Shown: piece after piece, positions 53,484-63,194 of the stretch | Position numbering within the stretch: position 1 is the stretch's first letter | Layout of the letters: the number at the start of each line of letters is the position of its first letter | Assembly (NCBI RefSeq): GCF_017114985.1 | Contig: NZ_JABXKP010000053.1 | Coordinates: 75,721 to 139,720 of the forward strand | Reading direction: 5' to 3' | DNA from: Nostoc sp. JL33 | Lineage (GTDB): Bacteria > Cyanobacteriota > Cyanobacteriia > Cyanobacteriales > Nostocaceae | DNA length: 64,000 bases | Made by a program: the position numbers and the translations under genes | Notes under the pieces: generated by a model | Database searches by the model: none | The model's input: only the letters and a program-made list of their open reading frames with translations | What the model was told of the DNA's origin: nothing

Positions 53484-55103
53484 ATGGACTGGATTACACT
53501 ACTGCGATCGCTACAGTCTGATTTTATTAAAAGGTTAACATCTGGTTGTCTGCTTCATTGTCAAACAGAAGGTCAATATAGTGAATTGACTATAATTTCT
53601 GGAGAGAGATTAAAGGCACTACGGGAATTTTGCTGGCTGATGGCTGAGAAATATAAGCGTGTTTCGCCAGTCCGTGACGTTTTTATTAGCTATCTCAAAG
53701 GGAAGTTGGGTGAGGAAGTTGTCAAAGAACGTTTAGCTGATTTTATTACCGAAGTCGATTATGAAAAGCGATTCGGCGGCGATGGTAATATAGATTTTAC
53801 CTTGACTTCTGACCCTTCTATTGGTATTGAGGTTAAATCTCGTCACGGTAGTATTGATAAAGTTAGATGGTCAATTAGTTCTGAAGAGGTTGAAAAAAAT
53901 GCAGTTGTAGTTTGCATTTTGATTCAAGAGGATGTGAGTGAAGCACAATCGGAGTATCACCTTTTTTTGGCTGGCTTTCTGCCAACCCGGATGATTAAGT
54001 TAAAAACTGGTAAAATTTCATTTGGGATAGAACAATTACTATATGGTGGTGGTTTATGGTGCTATCTAGAACAGTTACAATCTTCTATTAATAATTCTTA
54101 TCAGCAACAACCACCAATTTATAAATATCTCCCAAAACAGGAAACGCCACCGAAGCCAACTATTAATCAGGTGATAAAATCTTCTTTTAAACCTGAATCT
54201 GGTGATGAAGATTTAAATATACTTTATGTAAGATTGGGTGATGAATGTTTTGAAAAAGGAGAATATACTAATGCAATTACCAACTATAATCAAGCCTTAA
54301 AAGTTAAATCTAGCGATATTGATTTATATTATAAACGAGGTTTAGCTCATTATCAAGTAGGAGATTATGAAGCTGCGATCGCAGATTATTCTCAGGCAAT
54401 TGAGATGAATTTTCATGATGCTAAATCTTACAATAAACGAGGTTTAGCTCTGTCTCAGCTGGGGCGATTAGAAGAAGCAATTAATGATTATACCCAGGCG
54501 ATCAGAATTAATCCTAATGTTGCCGTAGCTTATAAAAACAGGGCTGAAGCTCGTTCTCATATAGGGGATAACCAAGGAGCAATTGAGGATTATACCCAGG
54601 CTATTAAAATTAACCCCCATTATGCTGATGCTTATAAAAACCGTGGAATTGCTCGTTATTTATTAGGCTCTCAACCGGGGTTTCCCCAAGCAATCAAGAT
54701 TAATCCTAAAGATGCCATAGCTTATAAAAAACGTGGTAATGCTCGTTCCGATTTAGGAGATTTTGAAGGAGCAATTGAAGATTATACTCAGGCAATACAG
54801 ATTAATCCTAATTATGTCGATGCTTATTACAACCGTGGTAATGCTCGTTCTGACTTAGGAGATTTGCAAGGAGCAATTGAAGATTATACTCAAGCAATCC
54901 AGATTAATTCAAATTATGCAGATGGTTATTACAATCGTGGCAATATCCGTTTAGAAATAGCAGATAAACAGGGAGCAATTGAAGATTTTCAGAAAGCGGC
55001 AGACATTTATCGTCAAGAAGGCAAGCTAGAAGCACTCAAAGATACACGAGAAAGAATATTAGATTTAGAAATAGAAGAATCATTAGATATTTTAAACTTC
55101 TAG
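53484..55103 (+). CDS. PD-(D/E)XK nuclease-like protein with TPR repeats
   Basis: The protein is 539 residues. Residues 60-170 look like a restriction-endonuclease fold: E77 in KGKLGEEVV, D104 in GNIDFTL, and E116-x-K118 in GIEVKSRHG. After a Pro/Gln linker, seven or eight TPR motifs of the NRG type (AYKNRGxARxxLGD) run from about 245 to 515. One repeat is shortened (RYLLGSQPGFPQAIKI, about 54655-54705), as if a small internal deletion or insertion occurred. The pairing suggests a nuclease directed by protein interactions; no partner is known. The start ATG is clear. Confidence 0.75.
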   Translation: MDWITLLRSLQSDFIKRLTSGCLLHCQTEGQYSELTIISGERLKALREFCWLMAEKYKRVSPVRDVFISYLKGKLGEEVVKERLADFITEVDYEKRFGGDGNIDFTLTSDPSIGIEVKSRHGSIDKVRWSISSEEVEKNAVVVCILIQEDVSEAQSEYHLFLAGFLPTRMIKLKTGKISFGIEQLLYGGGLWCYLEQLQSSINNSYQQQPPIYKYLPKQETPPKPTINQVIKSSFKPESGDEDLNILYVRLGDECFEKGEYTNAITNYNQALKVKSSDIDLYYKRGLAHYQVGDYEAAIADYSQAIEMNFHDAKSYNKRGLALSQLGRLEEAINDYTQAIRINPNVAVAYKNRAEARSHIGDNQGAIEDYTQAIKINPHYADAYKNRGIARYLLGSQPGFPQAIKINPKDAIAYKKRGNARSDLGDFEGAIEDYTQAIQINPNYVDAYYNRGNARSDLGDLQGAIEDYTQAIQINSNYADGYYNRGNIRLEIADKQGAIEDFQKAADIYRQEGKLEALKDTRERILDLEIEESLDILNF

Positions 55104-55133
55104 AAATGGCTTCTTCTCGCGTATCTCGCTTTG

Positions 55134-55247
55134 CAATACAGTTCAGTTAACCATTTTTTTCTTCTCTCTGTGTTCTCTGCGCCTGGAGTGGTTAGTTAAA
55201 AAAATTGACCTTGACAAAGGATTTTAGCCTTAACACCAAGCGTATTG
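55134..55247 (+). repeat. Interspersed element, copy
   Basis: Shares the CATTTTTTTCTTCTCTCTGT, CTCTGCGCCT, TTAAAAAAATTGA, TTGACAAAG and CTTAACACCAAGCGTATT blocks with 63625-63762, in the same order and spacing. Confidence 0.8.
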
Positions 55248-55278
55248 AGCTATATTCCTCCCTATTCCCTACCTGAAA

Positions 55279-55983
55279 TTATTTTTCCCTATACCCCCCA
55301 GCGTAGTCAATTACACACATTGTTCTATATAAATTGTGAGTTCCATAAGCAACACCAGACACTTTAAAAGCACCATTAAAAATGTTTTTTCTATGGCCGC
55401 GATCGCCCACACCATCATCAATAATTAACTGCATGACGATATCTTGGGCAGTGTTTGGGCCATAACTAATATTTTCGCCTGCGGTTGTTTGCCATTTACC
55501 ATAGCGGTTGATGCGAGTAAAGGGGTTGCTACCATCGCTACCATCATGACCTATAGCACCTTTTGGGCCTTGGTCTTTAACGTGATCTCTTGCTCCTAAA
55601 GACATACCTTTAGATGCACCCAACGCTCCCACAGGACGTGCTGATTTCAGAAATGCGATCGCTTCATCGACTGCTTTAACTCCTTCTTGAGTTTGCAAAT
55701 AGGTATTATTAGAAATTTTGACTCGGTTCCCCTGAAAGCGCTTTCTATAGTTTTCTACAATCGGGAGGTATACCTTGGGATTTGTTCGTACCTTATTTGT
55801 TTCAACAATTACCTGTCGTTCCAGCGATGAAAGATAACTCGCCTTTGCTAATAAAGTCGGACTGGCTGGTTTAACTACTGCTGGGTTCAACTTTTCCACA
55901 GACGGGGTAGATTGAAACAGTTGGTTTGAGCAGCCGAATATCAGGGTAAGTGGCAAAAATACCCAAAATCTAAAACGATGCAT
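55279..55983 (-). CDS. CAP-domain (SCP-like) lipoprotein
   Basis: The protein is 234 residues. The lipobox LIFGC (Cys at about residue 18) marks a lipoprotein. The CAP domain carries the expected motifs: [29 protein letters not shown] and GHRKNIF, including the two His and two Glu of the CAP cavity. Bacterial CAP proteins are extracytoplasmic and mostly of unknown activity. The C-terminal MCVIDYAGG is typical. The ATG start is clear. Its downstream side is the interspersed element at 55134-55247. Confidence 0.9.
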   Translation of the reverse strand: MHRFRFWVFLPLTLIFGCSNQLFQSTPSVEKLNPAVVKPASPTLLAKASYLSSLERQVIVETNKVRTNPKVYLPIVENYRKRFQGNRVKISNNTYLQTQEGVKAVDEAIAFLKSARPVGALGASKGMSLGARDHVKDQGPKGAIGHDGSDGSNPFTRINRYGKWQTTAGENISYGPNTAQDIVMQLIIDDGVGDRGHRKNIFNGAFKVSGVAYGTHNLYRTMCVIDYAGGYREK

Positions 55984-56459
55984 TCATTACCTCACAATTT
56001 TTTCTATGAATTAATTTAGTGAATTAGAATAAATAAGAATTTTTAACACACAGAGAATTTTGTAGACGCTTCTTTATTGGGAATTTTAGAAGCGGCTTAT
56101 TGTCAGACATGATAACTTAGATCAGTTCCCTAAGAAGAACGGAAATGAGCTGATAGAGAGTATAGATAACGCTAGGATTGTCTTTGTTCCTTGAGTGTTA
56201 AAAAATTATTACTTAATACCTGTTGTAACCTAGTGAACACTCAAACGTAAAGCGCAAAAAATATTATACAAATAAAAACTTTGCATATTTGCGTTTGACA
56301 GAAAAACCCAGAGTTTATATCATGTCCGTTCAAATAACTGTCATTGCGATCGCTCGTTCTCAGTGTTCCCGGATAATAGGGAAACAAGCCCAAAAAAATA
56401 TTGCGATCGCTAATTTTACTCGCAATTGACTAATTACGGGTGATTTGCCGAATATCATA
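55984..56459. other. Intergenic region
   Basis: AT-rich with two HIP1 sites. A weak inverted repeat (TAGACGCTTCT/AGAAGCGGCTT) lies near 56063-56100. I find no gene. It should contain the CAP gene promoter. Confidence 0.45.
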
Positions 56460-57587
56460 TTACACTTTGAGAAACCAACGTTGCCGATACATCAGAACAC
56501 CAACAGCCCACCACAAGAACACGGTGACTATGGCAAACAACAGGGAACCATTCAGGAATCCCGCCCAAGATGCGAAAAAATTCTGGTAAATCCAATTGTA
56601 GGTGCTAGGAGCGTCTTTGCCTGTACCGATAGTGGTTTTTACTAAAATTTTAATCAACAAAACCGATGGAACGAAAAGAGCGATCGCATTTAAGCCCATA
56701 ATTTCAAAAGGTTTACTCCAGCGACGTATCAGCCGTACTTCGATGAGTTCATAACAAGCTGCTAGCAAAAGTAACGCCCAACCGGTGGTAAAAACTACAT
56801 AGGAACTTGTCCACAGCTTTTTGTTGATGGGGAATGTCCACCCCCACGCCCAACCGATAATTAAACAACCAACTCCAAATAATCCTAACCCTATACTTGT
56901 GCGTGACTGTACAGGTTGACTACGTATCCATTGGCCAGTGAAGTAGCCAGCGAGGACGCTTACGATCGCCGGAATAGTACTGAACAGTCCCTCTGGATCT
57001 CCCATAAAGTTGAAACCATCACCTTTATATAGATGTGCTTTGGGAATAATCAAACGGTCAATATAAGCGCCAAAGTTACCTTCCCGCGTCAGAACTCCCG
57101 CACCATAATCCGGCACTGGTAGATACATCATCGTTAGCCAGTAGCCGATGAGTAGCACTGCTGCCAGTATCCATTGACCTTTACGCGGCAGGTTGAGAAC
57201 TACCAAGGAAGCCACCACATAGGTAATGCTGATGCGCTGCAACACCCCCATAATGCGGATACTACTCAAATCAAAAGTCCAAAGACCCTGATTCCAAAAG
57301 CCATTTAGTAGCAATCCTAAGGCAAAGAGAATCGCAGCGCGGCGTAAGATCCGCGAGTAAACAGCTGAGTTTGGTTTATTGCTTTCAGTGTACTTTGACA
57401 GCGAGAAAGTCATCGCTACACCGACAATGAAGAGAAAGAAGGGAAATACCAAGTCAGTTGGTGTGCAACCATGCCAATCGGCGTGGGCTAAGGGAGGATA
57501 TACATCATCTGCAACTCCCGCCATATTGACGAGAATCATCGCAGCGATCGTAATGCCGCGAAAAACATCCAGTGAAGTCAGGCGCAT
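56460..57587 (-). CDS. HGSNAT/DUF5009-family membrane acyltransferase-like protein
   Basis: The protein is 375 residues with about ten transmembrane helices. It begins RLTSLDVFRGITIAAMILVN, contains the HADWHGCTPTDLVFPFFLF signature with the key His, and later NKKLWTSSYVVFTTGWA and LNAIALFVPS. This is the bacterial family related to human heparan-alpha-glucosaminide N-acetyltransferase (also DUF1624/YeiB-like), which may move acyl groups across membranes to sugars. The substrate in cyanobacteria is unknown. The ATG start is clear. It diverges from prxQ. Confidence 0.85.
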   Translation of the reverse strand: MRLTSLDVFRGITIAAMILVNMAGVADDVYPPLAHADWHGCTPTDLVFPFFLFIVGVAMTFSLSKYTESNKPNSAVYSRILRRAAILFALGLLLNGFWNQGLWTFDLSSIRIMGVLQRISITYVVASLVVLNLPRKGQWILAAVLLIGYWLTMMYLPVPDYGAGVLTREGNFGAYIDRLIIPKAHLYKGDGFNFMGDPEGLFSTIPAIVSVLAGYFTGQWIRSQPVQSRTSIGLGLFGVGCLIIGWAWGWTFPINKKLWTSSYVVFTTGWALLLLAACYELIEVRLIRRWSKPFEIMGLNAIALFVPSVLLIKILVKTTIGTGKDAPSTYNWIYQNFFASWAGFLNGSLLFAIVTVFLWWAVGVLMYRQRWFLKV

Positions 57588-57705
57588 AAACGGAATTTTA
57601 TGTTAGATGAGTATCTAAGCTACCCCGCTTGATGCAGGTAATCAAGCAAAATTTATATACTTGAATACAAGGTAAAATTTCGTTAAGTAATTACCACGAC
57701 TCATT

Positions 57706-58167
57706 ATGCCAATCAAAGTTGGAGATACCGCTCCTAATTTCAGTCTACCCGCTCAAAATGGCTCAACAATTAGCCTCCAAGATTTTCGCGGCAAAAAAGC
57801 TGTTGTCCTATATTTTTATCCCAAGGACGACACACCCGGATGTACGGCTGAATCCTGCGCCTTTCGCGATCAGTATGAAGTGTTTAAAACGGCTGGTGCT
57901 GAAGTTGTCGGCGTGAGTGCTGATTCTAGCGAATCTCACCAACGATTTGCTGCGAAATATAATCTACCTTTTACTCTGTTAACTGACAAAGGCGACCAAG
58001 TGCGGAAGCTATACGGCGCAACAGCAGCCTTTGGCTTGTTCCCTGGTCGCGTTACTTACGTCATTGACCAACAAGGAGTTGTGCAATACGTCTTTGATTC
58101 AATGTTTAACTTTAAAGGTCATGTTGAGGAAGCGCTGAAAACTTTGCAACAACTTGCGCCTAAGTAG
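57706..58167 (+). CDS. prxQ: Peroxiredoxin Q/BCP
   Basis: This 153-residue PrxQ/BCP-type peroxiredoxin has the peroxidatic Cys46 in [11 protein letters not shown] and the resolving Cys51 five residues later, the pattern of atypical 2-Cys PrxQ. The [11 protein letters not shown] and [13 protein letters not shown] motifs are complete. It reduces hydrogen peroxide and alkyl hydroperoxides using thioredoxin in the cytoplasm. The ATG start is clear. Neighbours are unrelated: the divergent HGSNAT-like gene and the convergent lrtA. Confidence 0.93.
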   Translation: MPIKVGDTAPNFSLPAQNGSTISLQDFRGKKAVVLYFYPKDDTPGCTAESCAFRDQYEVFKTAGAEVVGVSADSSESHQRFAAKYNLPFTLLTDKGDQVRKLYGATAAFGLFPGRVTYVIDQQGVVQYVFDSMFNFKGHVEEALKTLQQLAPK

Positions 58168-58244
58168 GAGTTAGGAGAGACGCGATTAATCCCGTCTGTA
58201 CAGGAGTTATCTCTCCCCACTCCCTACTCCCTACTCCCTACTCC

Positions 58245-58892
58245 CTATTTATTCGAGTGCGATTTTTCCGGCATGACAATATTAGCGTGGGTTGCCTTGC
58301 CATTTTTGCCGTTGGTATGACCGTTACCATTGCGGGGATGGATCAGACCATAACCGCCGTGGTTGCGTTCGTAAAGTACGTTAATCTCTCCAGTTTCAGA
58401 ATTGCGGAACATATAAAAGTCGTGTCCGACGAGTTGCAGCTGTTCGAGTGCTTCTGCAAGAGTCATCGGCGGCATAGAAAAATATTTGGTGCGAACGACT
58501 TCGTTGGGCAATTCGGGGGTGCGATCGCCAATTAAATCTGTAACTACCGACTCTGCAACAACTACTTCTGTTGGTGGGGACTGAGTTTTCTTGTCTTGAC
58601 GCCGTTCTTTGTATTTTCGCAGTTGACGGGCAATTTTATCTGCAACTAAGTCAATGCTGGCATAGAGGTTTTCGCTGCTTTCCTCGGCACGGATAACGCT
58701 ACCATTAGCATAAATAGTTACTTCAGCTGCTTGTCTAGTATTAATTCGCGGATTACGGGCTACGCTAAGATGCACATCCACTTCATTTGTAATGCTCTGA
58801 AAGTGACTAACTGATTTTTCAATCTTTTGATGTACATACTCACGAATTGCATCGGTGATTTCAATATTTTTGCTGTGGATGACAAGCTTCAT
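58245..58892 (-). CDS. lrtA: Long ribosome-hibernation promoting factor / LrtA
   Basis: The protein is 215 residues. The N-terminal HPF/RaiA fold (about 1-105; [20 protein letters not shown] and [15 protein letters not shown]) binds the ribosomal decoding region. A linker and the C-terminal dimerisation domain follow ([40 protein letters not shown]), so this is the long form that makes 100S ribosomes. A Gly/Asn/His-rich tail (about 185-205) is added. In cyanobacteria the gene is lrtA, whose transcript rises in the dark. The 5' side has a long leader. Confidence 0.93.
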   Translation of the reverse strand: MKLVIHSKNIEITDAIREYVHQKIEKSVSHFQSITNEVDVHLSVARNPRINTRQAAEVTIYANGSVIRAEESSENLYASIDLVADKIARQLRKYKERRQDKKTQSPPTEVVVAESVVTDLIGDRTPELPNEVVRTKYFSMPPMTLAEALEQLQLVGHDFYMFRNSETGEINVLYERNHGGYGLIHPRNGNGHTNGKNGKATHANIVMPEKSHSNK

Positions 58893-59498
58893 GTAAACTC
58901 TCCCGCTGAATATTTGAATTTGTGAATTTGCTTTGTATGAAAAGAAGTTGCGGTAAGGTCTATTACTCCCGCCAAAACAAATTGTGAACTATATTGTACT
59001 GCTGGTAATCTGTCTCTAAGCCTGCTGCGTCTGAGTTATTGCCAAATATACCCTTGATTTTCCTCCTCATCTCTGCGCGGATATCCAATTGGAAGTCCCT
59101 AAAACTCTTGGGTGAGGGAATCTGAGTGGTAGCTCCCGTGACTACCTTCTCTTTTAAAGCAACGCTTACAGAACTGTTGGTTGATAGTTGCTCCTTCTGT
59201 GTTCGATTCAGGTTTGCTTGCTGTTGTTCAAGAATACAAGTTTTTGTGGAAGTTTGATTCTGTTTGAAATGCAAACAATGTTATCAGAGTCATCAGCCAT
59301 TACATTCGTCTTTATTGTTTTGGCATGATGCTTATTGCAGAAAATTCCTCCTAAAACCTATTGAGGTTATCTTTTCAAGCTAGCACTTTGTATTTTCTAA
59401 TGCTGCTTACCTTGACTTTCCTTTAAAATCCTTTGCAAACCTTAACATCTGTTGACTCCAATCCTGTAACTTGAAATATATTTCCTTCTCAATCCCAA
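58893..59498 (-). promoter_or_regulatory. Leader/upstream region of lrtA and lipB
   Basis: On the minus strand a 103-codon frame starting TTG (58963-59274) has no recognisable domain; I treat it as leader sequence rather than a gene. LrtA messages in other cyanobacteria carry long untranslated leaders that affect stability, so this region may be that leader. The lipB promoter lies at its far end. Confidence 0.35.
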
Positions 59499-59510
59499 TT
59501 GATTTTTGGC

Positions 59511-60203
59511 ATGATCTATAGTATGGAACCACACAAAAACCGTTGTTTGCTGTATAACCAAGGATTAATGCCTTACTTAGAAGCTCATGCATGGCAGCGA
59601 TCGCTCCTGACTGAGCGCATCCACGACCCCAGTCTAGATGATCTGTTAATTTTGCTAGAACATCCACCTGTCTACACTCTGGGGCAAGGAAGCAACTCAG
59701 ATTTTCTCAAATTTGATATTGACAAAGGTCTATATGATGTGCATAGAGTTGAACGAGGCGGCGAGGTTACTTACCATTGTCCCGGTCAACTGGTGGGGTA
59801 TCCAATTTTAAATCTGCAACGTCATCGTAAAGACCTCCATTGGTACTTACGGCAACTCGAAGAAGTAATAATTCGCGTATTGGCAGTTTATGGGTTGCAG
59901 GGAGAAAGAATTCCGGCTTTTACTGGCGTTTGGTTACAAGGGCGAAAAGTTGCGGCTATTGGTATTAAAGTCAGCCGTTGGATTACCATGCACGGCTTTG
60001 CATTAAATGTTTGTCCTGACATGACAGGCTTTGAGCGCATTGTACCCTGCGGTATTTCTGATAAACCTGTAGGCAGTTTAGCCGAATTGATTCCTGGAAT
60101 CACTTGCCAAGAAGTGCGTTTCTATGTAGCGCAGTCCTTTGCGGAAGTCTTTGGCGTGGAATTAGTCGAGTCGCAGCCTCAAGGATTTTTCCAGTCTGAG
60201 TAA
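59511..60203 (+). CDS. lipB: Octanoyltransferase
   Basis: The protein is about 230 residues. Family motifs are complete: [49 protein letters not shown] with the catalytic Lys, and the catalytic Cys in [14 protein letters not shown]. LipB moves octanoyl from acyl carrier protein to lipoyl domains, the first step of lipoate attachment. The start is uncertain among TTG 59499, ATG 59511 and ATG 59523; I list the first ATG, though the domain begins just after the second. No lipA is nearby. Confidence 0.93.
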   Translation: MIYSMEPHKNRCLLYNQGLMPYLEAHAWQRSLLTERIHDPSLDDLLILLEHPPVYTLGQGSNSDFLKFDIDKGLYDVHRVERGGEVTYHCPGQLVGYPILNLQRHRKDLHWYLRQLEEVIIRVLAVYGLQGERIPAFTGVWLQGRKVAAIGIKVSRWITMHGFALNVCPDMTGFERIVPCGISDKPVGSLAELIPGITCQEVRFYVAQSFAEVFGVELVESQPQGFFQSE

Positions 60204-60390
60204 ATTCAGCTTCTAATTATGTAATAAATACTATAGTAATCCTATTTAAATTGTGAGACACTTATGAGAGTAGTCCATATTTATTTAATAGTATAAAAAT
60301 AATTATTTAACTCCCGTTGTCAAAGCTAAAATCTGATTATTTACAAATTTTTATACTAACTTTTTACGGCACTCAAGCACAACTTTGCGC

Positions 60391-60591
60391 GTGAATTACT
60401 CAAATAATCTCCAGGTATATGCCCCATCGTTAACGTTTCTCAGAGAACGTGATTGGACAGCTTTGATAGAACTATTTGACAGAGATGACACTGATGAAAT
60501 TGAAGCCGACATCAGCTGTAGTTTACTTTGGCTGATATCTGAACCTTGTTGGGAAGATGATCCATTTGATTTCTTGCGCGAATACCTTTGA
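60391..60591 (+). CDS. Small acidic hypothetical protein
   Basis: The protein is about 66 residues, rich in Asp, Glu and Trp (RERDWTALIELFDRDD and LISEPCWEDDPFDFL). Composition looks protein-like rather than random, and two cysteines are present. I recognise no family. The start is GTG at 60391 or TTG at 60385; there is no clear ribosome-binding site. It sits between lipB and the convergent bgtA. Confidence 0.45.
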   Translation: MNYSNNLQVYAPSLTFLRERDWTALIELFDRDDTDEIEADISCSLLWLISEPCWEDDPFDFLREYL

Positions 60592-60655
60592 AGAGTGCTG
60601 AGTGAAGAGTTATGAGTTATGAAAAAATCTTTAATTGTCAACTCCTAACTCCTAA

Positions 60656-61411
60656 CTATCTAACATTAAGGCGACTGAGGAAAATACGTAGGCGATCGCT
60701 TTGGGGATTAGTCAGCACTTCATAGGCTGGGCCTTGTTCTGTGACAATACCTTTGTCTAAAAATATCACCTGATGGGCTACTTCTTTTGCAAATTGCATT
60801 TCATGGGTGACAACCACCATTGTCATCCCTTCTGATGCCAATTGTTGCATCACTTGCAAAACTTCCCCGACGAGTTCGGGATCTAGGGCGCTGGTGGGTT
60901 CGTCAAATAGCATGATTTGGGGATTCATACATAAACTACGAGCGATCGCAGCTCGTTGCTTTTGTCCGCCAGAAAGTTGTTCGGGATAAGCCGAGGCTTT
61001 GTCAAATAAACCAACTTTATCTAAGTATAATCTCGCTAGTTGGGCGCTTTCTTTCGCTGTTTTACCCAAGACTTTCTGAGGGGCGAGTGTCATATTTTCC
61101 AGGACACTGAGATGAGGAAACAGGTTGAATTGCTGGAAAACCATGCCTACTTGTGTTCGTAGTTGCCGTAGTTGGCTATAGTTGACACTGGGTCGGGATA
61201 CGTTGATACCGTTGACTATCAAACGCCCGTTGTCAATGGCTTCTAGCCGATTAAAGCAGCGTAGTAGGGTACTTTTGCCACACCCGGAGGAACCGATAAC
61301 TGCAACGACTTCTCCCCGGTTGATTTCGCCGGTGATTCCTTTGAGGACTTTTAGGGAACCAAAGTTTTTTTCGATATTGTCAAAAATAATCGCAGGGATG
61401 GTATTGTTCAT
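60656..61411 (-). CDS. bgtA: Amino acid ABC transporter ATPase, BgtA type
   Basis: The protein is 251 residues and a polar-amino-acid (GlnQ/HisP) ATPase: Walker A GSSGCGKSTL, Q-loop QQFNLFPHL, signature LSGGQKQR, Walker B IMLFDEPTSALDP and H-loop VVTHEM. The divergent neighbour is a binding-protein/permease fusion of the BgtB type. In cyanobacteria BgtA and BgtB form the transporter for basic amino acids and glutamine. The pair is divergent here with a 173-base spacer, so is probably co-regulated. The ATG start is clear. Confidence 0.88.
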   Translation of the reverse strand: MNNTIPAIIFDNIEKNFGSLKVLKGITGEINRGEVVAVIGSSGCGKSTLLRCFNRLEAIDNGRLIVNGINVSRPSVNYSQLRQLRTQVGMVFQQFNLFPHLSVLENMTLAPQKVLGKTAKESAQLARLYLDKVGLFDKASAYPEQLSGGQKQRAAIARSLCMNPQIMLFDEPTSALDPELVGEVLQVMQQLASEGMTMVVVTHEMQFAKEVAHQVIFLDKGIVTEQGPAYEVLTNPQSDRLRIFLSRLNVR

Positions 61412-61534
61412 TACTTATGTCAAGCTGCTCTAATACTTGTAAGGTTTTTAATGTAGACGTGCAGTAGTCTTAAAAAACGCCTGAGAATTTATTTGTTGGC
61501 GGGAGATTGGACGGTTGCAAGATTATAACTTGAA

Positions 61535-61576
61535 CGAACCACACCAGGCGCAGAGAGCGCAGAGGGAGAGAGAAAA
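61535..61576 (-). repeat. Interspersed element fragment in the bgtB leader
   Basis: Reverse complement of the CTCTCTGTG-TTCTCTGCGCCTGG core. Its GAGGGAGAGAG lies about ten bases before the bgtB ATG and probably acts as its ribosome-binding site. Confidence 0.65.
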
Positions 61577-61584
61577 TAAATAAT

Positions 61585-63102
61585 ATGGCTAAATTTGGTT
61601 TTATCCGTTGGCTGCGCTTATCTCTAGTTATAAGTTTTAGCTGTTTGTTACTGGCTGGCTGTGGGGTGAATCCTAGTGTGGGTAAAACTCTACGGGTTGC
61701 TACTGAACCGGCGTTTCCACCTTTTGAGTTTCAGGGAAAAGGTGGTGAGTTGCAGGGTTTTTCGATTGATTTGATGAATGCGATCGCAGTTGCAGCTAAT
61801 TTTAAAGTGGATTTTCAAAGTCTGCCTTTTGATGGCATTATCCCAGCTTTGCAAGGCAAAACGGTAGATGCGGCGATTAGTTCAATCACGATTACCGAGG
61901 AGAGGGCGAAGACGATTTCTTTTTCCCGTCCTTATTTTAAGGCTGGGTTAGCGATCGCAATACGCGCAGATAATCAAAATATTACTGGCTTTGACAGTCT
62001 CAAAAATAAAAAAATTGCGGTACAAATTGGCACAACTGGGGCTGCAAAGGCTAAAAGTATTCCTGGAGTGCAAATTCGCAGTTTTGATTCAGCGCCTTTA
62101 GCCCTGGAAGAATTGCTCAATCGGAATGTGGATGCGGTAATCAATGATGCACCAGTGACTTTATATGCTATTAATACGGGCAATCTTCAGGGAGTTAAAA
62201 TAGTACAGCAATTGCTGACGGAGGAGTTTTACGGGATTGCTACAGCTAAAAATTCGCCAAATTTGGCATTAATAAACGATGGTTTGGATAGGGTACTGAA
62301 AAATGGTACTTATTCCCAAATTTATCGAAAATGGTTAAAAGTCGAGCCGCCATCATTACCAGTTAAATCACCATTTGAGAAGCAGACTACCACTGGCGCA
62401 CCTAAAATATTGACCTCAATTGGCGTGATTTTGCAGGCTTTTCCAACTTTATTACAGGGAGCTTTAGTAACGTTGCAATTGACGATACTTTCTGTAGTGT
62501 TTGGTTTAATTGGCGGTTCTTTGATTGGTATTGTTCGCCTTTCTCATATTACACCTGTGCGTTGGCTAGCGAGGGCGTATGTAGATTTTTTCCGGGGAAC
62601 GCCTTTGTTGGTGCAAATTTTTATGATTTACTTTGGATTACCTGCAATTTTACAAGAACTTGGTTTGACATTTACTTTTGATCGTTGGGTCGCTGGGGTA
62701 ATTGCCTTAAGTTTGAATAGCGCCGCATACATTGCTGAAGTTGTTCGTGCTGGCATTCAATCAATTGAAACAGGACAAGCAGAAGCAGCACAGTCATTAG
62801 GTTTGAGTTCTGTGCAAACAATGAGTTATGTAATTTTTCCCCAAGCTTTCCGGCGGATGATTCCACCTTTAGGTAATGAGTTTATCAGTTTGTTGAAAGA
62901 TACAAGCTTAGTTGCGGTGATTGGTTTTGAAGAATTGTTTCGCAAAGGACAGCTAATTGTCGCCGATAACTATCGCGCTTTTGAAATTTACGCGGCTGTG
63001 GCGGTGGTTTATTTGTGTTTGACGTTACTTTGTTCACAAGCGTTTAGCCGCTTAGAAGTGTGGATGAATCCGGTTAAAGGGCGGAAGAAGTACGATACTT
63101 AA
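61585..63102 (+). CDS. bgtB: Amino acid ABC transporter binding protein-permease fusion, BgtB type
   Basis: The protein is 505 residues. A lipobox (LLLAGC, Cys at about 26) and an SBP_bac_3 domain (about 35-255; LRVATEPAFPPFEF, GFSIDLMNAIA, PFDGIIPALQGKTVDAAIS) precede an amino acid permease domain of about 220 residues (LLQGALVTLQLT, FFRGTPLLVQIF, EAAQSLGLSSVQTMSYVIFP with the EAA loop). Fusion of both parts is the hallmark of BgtB. The binding domain faces the periplasm. It diverges from bgtA, which supplies the ATPase. The ATG is followed by a short basic N-terminus. Confidence 0.9.
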   Translation: MAKFGFIRWLRLSLVISFSCLLLAGCGVNPSVGKTLRVATEPAFPPFEFQGKGGELQGFSIDLMNAIAVAANFKVDFQSLPFDGIIPALQGKTVDAAISSITITEERAKTISFSRPYFKAGLAIAIRADNQNITGFDSLKNKKIAVQIGTTGAAKAKSIPGVQIRSFDSAPLALEELLNRNVDAVINDAPVTLYAINTGNLQGVKIVQQLLTEEFYGIATAKNSPNLALINDGLDRVLKNGTYSQIYRKWLKVEPPSLPVKSPFEKQTTTGAPKILTSIGVILQAFPTLLQGALVTLQLTILSVVFGLIGGSLIGIVRLSHITPVRWLARAYVDFFRGTPLLVQIFMIYFGLPAILQELGLTFTFDRWVAGVIALSLNSAAYIAEVVRAGIQSIETGQAEAAQSLGLSSVQTMSYVIFPQAFRRMIPPLGNEFISLLKDTSLVAVIGFEELFRKGQLIVADNYRAFEIYAAVAVVYLCLTLLCSQAFSRLEVWMNPVKGRKKYDT

Positions 63103-63194
63103 TAATTTTTCAGTGCTTTTTCCGACTTACTTTAATTTAGGATTGCTAATGACAATTAACTTTTAAGGTAAGCACTAAGTACAGTTTTGCGTAA

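Noticed and set aside
58963..59274. 103-codon frame upstream of lrtA
   Set aside because: TTG start and no recognisable domain; more likely lrtA leader sequence.
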